Below, piece by piece: positions 15,217 through 22,819 of a stretch of DNA of 60,990 bases. The stretch spans positions 1-60,990 of the forward strand of contig JAEDJT010000004.1 of assembly GCA_016296185.1 (NCBI GenBank), given 5' to 3'. The notes under the pieces are model-generated. The model was not told the DNA's origin, did not search any database, and worked only from the letters and a program-made list of their open reading frames with translations. Within the stretch, counting starts at the first letter, position 1. Each line of letters opens with the position of its first letter. The translations under genes were made by a program, and so were the position numbers. The DNA comes from Bacilli bacterium (GTDB taxonomy: Bacteria > Bacillota_I > Bacilli_A > RF39 > UBA660).

Positions 15217-16673
15217 TATTTAACCTCCTTTGCAATTTGTCCTTTATATTCCATAGTGCTTTCTAAAGCGTATGCAATATTTAAAACATTTGCGTCATCA
15301 TAGCAGTTACCTGTGATATTTATACCAACTGGTAATCCATTTATGAATCCGTTAGGAATTGTTATAGATGGGAATCCACCAAAGTTACCTATTTGTAAGT
15401 GTTCTTCTAAGTATGATGCATTATCATCAACTATATCAAGTGATCCATCTAAATGTTTAGCTGGGCCTGAACCTACTGGTAAAATTACTGCATCATAGTC
15501 TTTAAATATTTCTTTCCATCTATCAACTAATAATCTTCTTACTCTTTGAGCATTTTTTAAATATCTTTCTTGGTTTTCTTTTTGTAATACGTATGATCCA
15601 ATTACAAAACGTCTTTTAATTAATGGAGAGAATCCTTTTGTACGATGATCTTTCATCATATCAATATAATTATCTCCTTCTCCACGAGGTCCAAAGATGA
15701 TACCTGTTAAGTTACTCATATTTGATGTTGCTTCGGCACATGATATTACTACATATACAGATGCTTGTGCTTTAAGTAGTGCTTCATCTACAGAAACTTC
15801 TTCTACTTCAACACCTAATTCTTTTAGTTTATCTATTGTTTTATAGAAGTTTTCAATATGTTCTTTTGTTTCTTCTGATGAATTTTTATATCTGTCTCTG
15901 TCGCAAATTTCTTTTATGTAACATACTTTTTTACCTTTAACGTCTCCAGTACATGATTCTAATAAATTTATTTTACTTGAATCCCATGAGGTCATATCGT
16001 TTACATCGATACCTTTCATTGCATCTACTACGATTGCTGCATCTCTAACTGATCTTGTTAAACATCCACAATGATCTAATGATGAAGCAAATGCAAATAG
16101 TCCATATCTTGAAATCATTCCGTATGTTGGTTTGTATCCTACTATACCACAGTATGCTGCTGGTTTACGAATTGAATCTCCTGTATCTGAACCTAATGCA
16201 TATGGATAAACACCTGCTGCTACAGCTGCTGCTGATCCAGAAGATGATCCTGCACACATTCTTGTATGATCCCATGGATTTTTTTGAATACCTGTATGTG
16301 CTGTAGTTCCTGTACCACCCATACCAAATTCATCCATTGCTGTTTTATTAACTGCTACTGCACCAGCTTTTTGTAAGTTTTCTACTGCTGTTGCTGTAAA
16401 AAATGGAACGTAATCTTTTAATGTATTTGAAGATCCAGTTGATAATACACCTTTTAATGAATAGTTGTCTTTAATACCGTATGGAATTCCTGATAATAAG
16501 TTATCTGTTACTTCTCCACCTTTTGTATCATCCATTATTGTTACGAATGCATTACATTCTTCTTGTACTTTGTGAGATAGTTCTAGTGATTCTTTTACAA
16601 GTTCATCACTAGTAACTTCTCCTTTAACTAATAATTCATGTAATTCTTCAATTGTTTTATTCATATATTTCAT
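15216..16673 (-). CDS. gatA: Asp/Glu-tRNA amidotransferase subunit A
   Basis: 485 aa amidase-signature protein with the Ser-cisSer-Lys triad: Lys in 'YGIKDNYS', the Gly/Ser-rich segment 'CAGSSSGSAAAVAAGVYPYA', and the nucleophile region 'GSDTGDSIRKPAAYCG'. It hydrolyses glutamine and channels ammonia to GatB. The first ATG has AGGGGTG five bases upstream and is preferred over a second ATG three codons later. Lies between gatC and gatB. Confidence 0.97.
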   Translation of the reverse strand: MKYMNKTIEELHELLVKGEVTSDELVKESLELSHKVQEECNAFVTIMDDTKGGEVTDNLLSGIPYGIKDNYSLKGVLSTGSSNTLKDYVPFFTATAVENLQKAGAVAVNKTAMDEFGMGGTGTTAHTGIQKNPWDHTRMCAGSSSGSAAAVAAGVYPYALGSDTGDSIRKPAAYCGIVGYKPTYGMISRYGLFAFASSLDHCGCLTRSVRDAAIVVDAMKGIDVNDMTSWDSSKINLLESCTGDVKGKKVCYIKEICDRDRYKNSSEETKEHIENFYKTIDKLKELGVEVEEVSVDEALLKAQASVYVVISCAEATSNMSNLTGIIFGPRGEGDNYIDMMKDHRTKGFSPLIKRRFVIGSYVLQKENQERYLKNAQRVRRLLVDRWKEIFKDYDAVILPVGSGPAKHLDGSLDIVDDNASYLEEHLQIGNFGGFPSITIPNGFINGLPVGINITGNCYDDANVLNIAYALESTMEYKGQIAKEVK

Positions 16674-16684
16674 AATTACACCCC

Positions 16685-16981
16685 TTATCCTACTACCTTT
16701 GGAACAACTATTTCTGATCCTTCAGTTTCATCACAGTTTGCTAATAGATCTTCAATTGGTACTGAAGGTACTATTACATCTTCTCTTAATTCATAAGTGA
16801 AGTCGTCTAAACAATGAGTCATTGGTATTACTTTTTCAATATCTTTTATTTGAGTAACTTTATCTAAGTTAGCATCAATGATATCAAATTCATCTAATAC
16901 CATTTTGTTTTCTTCTGGAGTTAAACCAATAAGTAGTTTATCTGCATAGTTGTCTACCATTTCTGTTGTAAATTTACTCAC
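16685..16981 (-). CDS. gatC: Asp/Glu-tRNA amidotransferase subunit C
   Basis: 98 aa, normal for GatC, the small belt-like subunit stabilising GatA-GatB. It has the usual pattern of an N-terminal helix, an acidic linker and a C-terminal 'LREDVIVPSVPIEDLLAN' (the 'LRED' motif). GTG start at 16981 with GAGGTG seven bases upstream, lying inside the 3' end of aspS (8-base overlap), so translation is coupled to AspRS. Confidence 0.93.
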   Translation of the reverse strand: MSKFTTEMVDNYADKLLIGLTPEENKMVLDEFDIIDANLDKVTQIKDIEKVIPMTHCLDDFTYELREDVIVPSVPIEDLLANCDETEGSEIVVPKVVG

Positions 16982-18740
16982 TCTTTTTCACCTCAACTTT
17001 TATTCCTAATTCTTTTAATTGTAATGGAGTTAATTCTGTTGGTCCACCCATCATATTATCAGCTCCACTTGCACTTGTTGGGAATGCTTGAACTTCTCTT
17101 AAGTTTGGTTCATCTTTAATTAACATTAATATTCTATCAATACCTGGAGCCATTCCACCATGTGGAGGACATCCATATTTGAATGCTGTAAAGATAGATG
17201 AGAATCTTTGTTCAACTTCTTCTCTTGTGTATCCTACGATTTCAAATCCTTTTGCCATACTATCTAAATCATGATTTCTTATAGCTCCTGAAGCCATTTC
17301 GTTACCATTACATACAAAGTCATATTGGTAAGCTAAAATATCGTCTACGTTGTCTTTATATGTTTCATAATCTTTTATTCCACCATGTGGTAATGAGAAT
17401 GGATTATGACAGAATTCGTATTTTTTCTTTTCTTCATCATATTCGAACATTGGGAAATCTTTAATAATACATAATTCTAATTTATTAGGATCAATTAAAT
17501 TCATTTTTCTTCCTAATTCATCTCTAATTTGACCAGCAAATTTTTGAGCTTGTTTTTTCTTTTTGTTAGCAATGAAAAACATAACTGAATTTGTTTTCAT
17601 ATTAAATCCTTCAATTAATGATTTTCTTTCTTCTTCTGATAAGAATTTATCTATAGGTCCTTTTAATGATCCGTCTTCCATTAATGTTACATAACCAATA
17701 CCTGGCATTCCGATTGATGAAGCGTAATCTACTACTTCGTTAAACCAACTATTTGAATTTACACCAATTTCATCAGCAACTATTACTTTAATTGTACTAT
17801 TTTTAAATGGTCCAAATGTTGTATCTTTTAATGTTTCTGATGCATCTTGAATGATTAATGGATTTCTTAAATCTGGTTTGTCTGTTCCATACATTTCCAT
17901 TGCATCTCTATAAGCAATTCTTCTGAATGGTTTTGGAGATACTTCTTTGTTACTGAATTTAGAGAAAGTTTCATAGAAGATATCTTCTCCTACTTCTAAT
18001 ACTTCGTCTTCAGTTACATAAGACATTTCTAAATCTAATTGATAGAATTCTAATGTTCTATCACGTCTTGCATCTTCATCTCTGAAGCATGGTGCTACTT
18101 GGAAATATTTTTCTACCCCACCAACCATTAATAATTCTTTATAAATTTGTGGAGCTTGAGGTAATGCGTAAAATTTTCCTTTGAAGTTTCTTGATGGAAC
18201 CACGAAATCTCTAGCGCCTTCTGGAGAAGATGTTGTTAAAATTGGAGTTTGTACTTCCATAAAACCCAAATCATACATTTTGTTTCTTAAGAAATGTAAT
18301 ACGTCACTTCTTAATTTGAAATTGTCTTTTACTTTATCGTTTCTTAAATCTAAATATCTATATTTTAATCTGATATCTTCATTAGCTTCTTTACTTGTTT
18401 GAATTTGGAATGGTAATTCATGTAATGATGGAGCTAATAATTCTAATTCTGAAACTAATAATTCTACTTCTCCTGTTTTTAATTTAGGGTTATAAGTTTC
18501 TTCATCTCTTTTTCTTATTTTACCAGTTAATTTAACTACTGACTCTTTAGCTAATCCATCAAACATTGTTCCATCATTTGATACACATTGTAATACTTCT
18601 GTATTATCTCTTAAATCTAAAAATAATACTCCTCCGTGGTCTCTTATATTTTGAATCCAACCACTTACAACTATTTCTTCATCAACTTTAGTTGCATCTA
18701 TATCTTCTATATGAATTGTTCTATATATATTTGCTTTCAT
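16974..18740 (-). CDS. aspS: Aspartyl-tRNA synthetase, probably non-discriminating
   Basis: 588 aa, bacterial-type AspRS. N-terminal OB anticodon domain, class II motif 1 around 'FMEVQTPILTTSSPEGARDF', 'RDEDARRDRTLEFYQLD' (motif 2), a GAD insertion, and motif 3 'PGIDRILML' near the C-terminus. In the anticodon domain 'RDHGG' (His35) replaces the Leu of tRNA-Asp-specific enzymes; His at this site is linked to enzymes that also charge tRNA-Asn. Fusion of reading frames with gatCAB fits that role. Start at 18740 set by GGTG six bases upstream; an in-frame GTG lies within that site. Confidence 0.96.
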   Translation of the reverse strand: MKANIYRTIHIEDIDATKVDEEIVVSGWIQNIRDHGGVLFLDLRDNTEVLQCVSNDGTMFDGLAKESVVKLTGKIRKRDEETYNPKLKTGEVELLVSELELLAPSLHELPFQIQTSKEANEDIRLKYRYLDLRNDKVKDNFKLRSDVLHFLRNKMYDLGFMEVQTPILTTSSPEGARDFVVPSRNFKGKFYALPQAPQIYKELLMVGGVEKYFQVAPCFRDEDARRDRTLEFYQLDLEMSYVTEDEVLEVGEDIFYETFSKFSNKEVSPKPFRRIAYRDAMEMYGTDKPDLRNPLIIQDASETLKDTTFGPFKNSTIKVIVADEIGVNSNSWFNEVVDYASSIGMPGIGYVTLMEDGSLKGPIDKFLSEEERKSLIEGFNMKTNSVMFFIANKKKKQAQKFAGQIRDELGRKMNLIDPNKLELCIIKDFPMFEYDEEKKKYEFCHNPFSLPHGGIKDYETYKDNVDDILAYQYDFVCNGNEMASGAIRNHDLDSMAKGFEIVGYTREEVEQRFSSIFTAFKYGCPPHGGMAPGIDRILMLIKDEPNLREVQAFPTSASGADNMMGGPTELTPLQLKELGIKVEVKKSE

Positions 18741-18754
18741 TTTTATCACCTTTC

Positions 18755-20008
18755 TTATTTTGCATTCATGTATAAATAATCTCCAAGATCATTTATATTC
18801 ATTTGATGTTCTTCTTTTGTTACTGTATCTTTTAAAGTTATTTTATTTTCTTTTAATTCTTCATCGTTTAATACAATTAAGTATTTAGCATTAAATCTAT
18901 CTACTGATTTAAATTGTGCTTTTAATGATTTTTGCATTAAATCTGTTTCTACGATGAATCCTTGTAATCTTAAATCTTGAGCTAAGTATGCAGCTGTTTC
19001 TTTTTCTGAATCTGATATATATAACATGTATAAATCGATTGAATTATTTATAGGGACATTTACGCCTTCTTCTTTCATTGCTAAGATAGTTCTATCATAA
19101 CCCATTGCGAATCCTACACCTGGTACTGATGGTCCGCCTAAAGTTTCTACTAAACCGTTATAACGACCTCCACCACCTAGAGCATAAGAATTATTTAATA
19201 CTACTTCGAATACTGTGTGATTATAGTAATCTAATCCTCTTACTAGTTTTGTATCTACTTCATAATTAATATCCATCATATCTAATAAATCTTTTAATTT
19301 TTCAAATCTAGTTTTTGATTCTTCATTTAAATAATCTAATGTTTTAGGAGCGTTTTTCATTAATTCATTATCTGCATCTACTTTGCAATCTAATATTCTT
19401 AATGGATTTTTTTCTAATCTTTGTTTGCAATCTTCACATAATTCATCAATATGAGGTTTGAAATAATCTATTAAGGCATTTCTATAAGCTACTCTTGATT
19501 CTGTATCTCCTAATGAATTTAATTTAATTGTAACGTTATCTAATCCTAATAATCTGTATGCATTGTATGCCAATGAAATTACTTCTGCATCAGCTAATAC
19601 ATCGTCAGTACCGAAACATTCGTATCCCCATTGTGTAAATTCTCTCATTCTTCCACTTTGAGGTCTTTCATATCTATACATTTTCATGTTGTAATATACT
19701 TTTACAGGATCTGTTAAATTTCCATATAATTTGTTTTCAATAAACCATCTTACAACACCTGCTGTACCTTCTGGTCTTAATGTAATATCTCTATCTCCAC
19801 GATCTTTAAAATCATATGTTTCTTTTTGTACCATATCTGTTGTTTCACCAACACCTCTATGGAATAATTCAGATGCTTCAAATACAGGTGTTTCAATATA
19901 AGTGAAATTATATTTTTCACAGATTGCTGCTAAGATATCATTAACGTATAATCTTATTTTGGCTTCATCACCATAAATGTCATTAGTTCCTTTTTGTTTT
20001 GTTATCAT
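18755..20008 (-). CDS. hisS: Histidyl-tRNA synthetase
   Basis: 417 aa, class II. 'TDMVQKETYDFKDRGDRDI' region, motif 2 'YRYERPQSGRMREFTQWG', His-A loop 'LVRGLDYYNHTVFE', motif 3 'GFAMGYDRTI'. The C-terminal anticodon domain follows. First gene of the operon, preceded by a T-box whose specifier loop does not contain a His codon. A GAGGG site lies five bases before the ATG. Confidence 0.97.
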   Translation of the reverse strand: MITKQKGTNDIYGDEAKIRLYVNDILAAICEKYNFTYIETPVFEASELFHRGVGETTDMVQKETYDFKDRGDRDITLRPEGTAGVVRWFIENKLYGNLTDPVKVYYNMKMYRYERPQSGRMREFTQWGYECFGTDDVLADAEVISLAYNAYRLLGLDNVTIKLNSLGDTESRVAYRNALIDYFKPHIDELCEDCKQRLEKNPLRILDCKVDADNELMKNAPKTLDYLNEESKTRFEKLKDLLDMMDINYEVDTKLVRGLDYYNHTVFEVVLNNSYALGGGGRYNGLVETLGGPSVPGVGFAMGYDRTILAMKEEGVNVPINNSIDLYMLYISDSEKETAAYLAQDLRLQGFIVETDLMQKSLKAQFKSVDRFNAKYLIVLNDEELKENKITLKDTVTKEEHQMNINDLGDYLYMNAK

Positions 20009-20025
20009 AGTATCCCTCTTTCAAT

Positions 20026-20241
20026 AAAAAAGGTACCTAAATAATGTAAGGACGAAGTAATCTCCGCGGTGCCACCTTACTTTACATAGGTACTCTCATA
20101 ATTCTATTTTATCGCTTTATTTGCGTCTTATAATTTGTTTGAAGTTGTTATTCATATATTAATTCCTTAGGACATTTCCAGCTTCTAGTCCCTCTCTGTT
20201 AATTTCATAATATATTACTCGTCTTCTTATAAGAAAATCTA
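20026..20241 (-). promoter_or_regulatory. T-box riboswitch with Asn (AAC) specifier
   Basis: Minus strand. The T-box core GGTGGCACCGCGG is at 20076-20064. A terminator pairs the region around 20092-20075 with 20052-20033 and ends in TTTTTT (20031-20026). Stem I closes with GAAG and CTTC (20044-20041). On the 5' side is the AGTA motif, then ATATATTA pairing with TAATATAT. The 3' side of the specifier loop reads GAAT-AAC-AAC, giving AAC at 20149-20147. No CAC/CAT (His) or GAC/GAT (Asp) triplet is present there. Uncharged tRNA would favour the antiterminator and switch on hisS-aspS-gatCAB. Confidence 0.9.
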
Positions 20242-20246
20242 TTGTT

Positions 20247-20275
20247 ATTTTATTACTAAAGCCCTGTAAAGTCAA
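20247..20275 (-). promoter_or_regulatory. Promoter of the T-box/hisS operon
   Basis: Minus strand: TTGACT (20275-20270), 17-base spacer, TAAAAT (20252-20247). It starts four bases after the stop codon of the upstream gene. Confidence 0.85.
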
Positions 20276-20278
20276 GGA

Positions 20279-21565
20279 TTAATCCCAATATTTTGTATTG
20301 ATTTGTTCCTCAATTACTTCAGAACCTAATTGTGAATTTTTATAAATATTTATGTACATTCCATTTTCTGTTGTTTTTATTAATTTCATACATGGTAATG
20401 TAAATTCATCTTCTTTAAAACTATGGAAATATAATGTTACTCTTTTCTTTTCTTCTCCTGAGTAATCTACAAATCTTATATAGTTATCTTTACTTATTAA
20501 CATTACAAATTTATTTGTTGTATAAGCTTGTACATTTCCTTCGTTTGTAATAAATGGTGTTCCATCTAATCTATATATTTTGAATTCTGTATAACTTTCT
20601 TCACCGATAGTTCTATCTACTCCAGTTTTGTAATATATAGTATCGTTAGTATTTATCCATACATCATAGATTGGTTCTTCTGTTTCGTTACTTACCACTT
20701 CATCTTTTTCTAAATCATATATGAACCATTTATCATCTTTACACATGATATAGTATCCTGTATCTTCATCGTAAGTTATAGATTTATATTCAAATTCTTT
20801 TACTTGAGAAATGATTCCTGTTTGATCTATATGAATAATTCCCCAGTTTTTAGTTTTATATTCTTCTACAATATATCTATTCTTATCTCCGATACCTTTT
20901 TCAGTAAATTCATCATATTTACTATCTTTTACATCACTATATCTTGCTATTATTTTGTTATTTAATACATCTAGTAAATATACTGTTTTTTGATAGTTTG
21001 GATCTCCATATTTTGGTTCTTGTTCTACTGAATCATCTACAAATGCATATTGATCGTATATAAATTCTATTTGATATGGTTCTCTTTTTCTAAATACGTC
21101 TTTATTTAGTGTATCGTATTCATCATGCCCTCCATTTGATTTATTGCAATCTTTTGTTGAATTTATACATTTATATGTTCCTACATTTTCCTTTTTTACA
21201 TAGTAATATAACAATCCTTTGTATTTGTCTTGTCTGTATGGATTTTCTGGAATGTTGTATCCTGAATGTGTTTGTGGCAAATCATCTTCTACTTTTGGAT
21301 TTTCCATTAATTTCCAAAATGGTACAAATTCTTCTCTTGATACTGATACACGTTCATATAATCTATATGTGTAACCTAATCCTAGATATTCTGTTGTTTT
21401 TCCGTCTGTATATTCATGAACTACTTTTATACTTAGTAATGGTGGTTTACTTGATGAATATCTAACATAATCTATTAAAAATAGTACAACCCATATTAAT
21501 ATTATTAATAATATTGATAATTCAATTATTTTCTTTTTAGGCATTTTAGGCTTTTCATTATACAT
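20279..21565 (-). CDS. Membrane-anchored protein with WG-like beta repeats (unknown)
   Basis: 428 aa. Short basic cytoplasmic N-terminus (MYNEKPKMPKKK), one transmembrane helix (about residues 14-33), then a large beta-rich extracytoplasmic domain. Segments such as 'WGIIHIDQTGIISQVKEFEY' and 'KWFIYDLEKDEVVS' resemble WG/propeller-type repeats, but the match is loose. One Cys pair ('YKCINSTKDCNKS') may form a disulfide. Ends directly before the hisS promoter. Function unknown. Confidence 0.75.
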   Translation of the reverse strand: MYNEKPKMPKKKIIELSILLIILIWVVLFLIDYVRYSSSKPPLLSIKVVHEYTDGKTTEYLGLGYTYRLYERVSVSREEFVPFWKLMENPKVEDDLPQTHSGYNIPENPYRQDKYKGLLYYYVKKENVGTYKCINSTKDCNKSNGGHDEYDTLNKDVFRKREPYQIEFIYDQYAFVDDSVEQEPKYGDPNYQKTVYLLDVLNNKIIARYSDVKDSKYDEFTEKGIGDKNRYIVEEYKTKNWGIIHIDQTGIISQVKEFEYKSITYDEDTGYYIMCKDDKWFIYDLEKDEVVSNETEEPIYDVWINTNDTIYYKTGVDRTIGEESYTEFKIYRLDGTPFITNEGNVQAYTTNKFVMLISKDNYIRFVDYSGEEKKRVTLYFHSFKEDEFTLPCMKLIKTTENGMYINIYKNSQLGSEVIEEQINTKYWD

Positions 21566-21601
21566 AATAATTCCCCTTTACAATATGTATTTATTTTACC
21601 A

Positions 21602-21630
21602 CAAAAAAAGAAAGATTAATATATCTTTCT
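21602..21630 (-). terminator. Terminator downstream of 245-aa gene
   Basis: Minus strand AGAAAGAT (21630-21623) and ATCTTTCT (21616-21609), then seven T. The left arm overlaps the gene's stop codon region. Confidence 0.8.
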
Positions 21631-22366
21631 AATCTTTTATAATTATACTTTCTTCTAAATAGTAATTTAATTCATGTACTTCATTTTCTTGAATATCTGG
21701 ATTTCTTATAAATGTGTGTTTATATAAAACTCCTTCATTTTTGATTTCTTCTTCAGTAGGATCTTTTATAAAACCTTCTAATTTATATATCATATAATAT
21801 TCATAAACTACTATTTTATTATCATAAATATATGCACTATCTATATAACTTTTGCTTGCATATGTTGGTTTATATGTTTCATCTTCTATACAATAATATT
21901 TATTTTCACTATTTTTACATGTCCATCCTTGATATTTAAAATCATTGAATTGTAATTCTTGTTTTAAGTTGAATAAATATGTTTGATAATAATTAAATAC
22001 TTCATTATTTATTTTTTTTATTTTACATGTTGTTGTACTAGTAAATTGTATTCCACCTATTTCACATACTATTTTTGTTGGATCTATATTTTTGATTGTA
22101 TAATCTTGCTCATTTAATCCTGCAAAAATGTATTTTAATAATCTATCATTATCTATGTTTTTGATATTTATATATGGAAGTCTTAATTCATCATTTCTTA
22201 TAACTCTTTCCATTAAAGATACTACTAATGGATCTTCTTTGCTTATATAGTCTTTATATAGTTCTTCACTTGGAATTGAATTGTAACAATGTAATGAGAA
22301 GATTGCTATTATTACTACTGCTAGAAATATTGTAACTATTATTGTATTTCTTATTGATTTTAACAT
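21629..22366 (-). CDS. Membrane-anchored hypothetical protein
   Basis: 245 aa. A signal-anchor at residues about 6-27 is followed by an extracytoplasmic domain rich in Tyr, Ile and Lys. Four Cys in the middle ('KIVCEIGG', 'TTTCKIKK', 'GWTCKNSENKYYCIED') could form two disulfides. No family recognised. It follows rel-dtd by 15 bases with GGTG as ribosome site, so it is probably the last gene of that operon. Confidence 0.75.
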   Translation of the reverse strand: MLKSIRNTIIVTIFLAVVIIAIFSLHCYNSIPSEELYKDYISKEDPLVVSLMERVIRNDELRLPYINIKNIDNDRLLKYIFAGLNEQDYTIKNIDPTKIVCEIGGIQFTSTTTCKIKKINNEVFNYYQTYLFNLKQELQFNDFKYQGWTCKNSENKYYCIEDETYKPTYASKSYIDSAYIYDNKIVVYEYYMIYKLEGFIKDPTEEEIKNEGVLYKHTFIRNPDIQENEVHELNYYLEESIIIKD

Positions 22367-22381
22367 ATAATCACCATCATT

Positions 22382-22819
22382 TTATTTACTATCTATTATT
22401 ATTGTTATTGGACCATCATTATGAATTTCTACTTTCATATCAGCTCCAAATTCACCTGTTTGTACTTCTATTTCAGAAGATAACATTTCAACAAATTTAT
22501 TGTATAATACCACAGCTTGTTCTCCGTTTAAAGCATTAATGTAACTTGGACGATTTCCTTTTTTGGCATCTCCATATAATGTAAATTGACTTATTAGTAA
22601 AATTTGTCCGTTTGTATCTAATACACTTTTATTCATTACACCATTTTCATCATCGAATATTCTTAAATTTAGAACTTTTCTTTTTAAATATTCTAAATCT
22701 TCTATAGTATCAGTTTGGGTAAAACCAACTAGGATATTTAGTCCATTGCTGATTTTACCTATAATTTTATTATTTACTGTTACACTACTTGATGTAACTC
22801 TTTGTACTACTACTCTCAT
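22382..22819 (-). CDS. dtd: D-aminoacyl-tRNA deacylase
   Basis: 145 aa, full DTD length. 'MRVVVQRVTSSSVTV', the catalytic-site strand 'LLISQFTLYGD', 'KKGNRPSY' and the cross-subunit Gly-cisPro motif in 'NDGPITIII' are all present. DTD frees tRNA from D-amino acids and mischarged glycine. Its ATG overlaps the rel stop (TAATG), the same rel-dtd pairing as in Bacillus. Confidence 0.96.
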   Translation of the reverse strand: MRVVVQRVTSSSVTVNNKIIGKISNGLNILVGFTQTDTIEDLEYLKRKVLNLRIFDDENGVMNKSVLDTNGQILLISQFTLYGDAKKGNRPSYINALNGEQAVVLYNKFVEMLSSEIEVQTGEFGADMKVEIHNDGPITIIIDSK

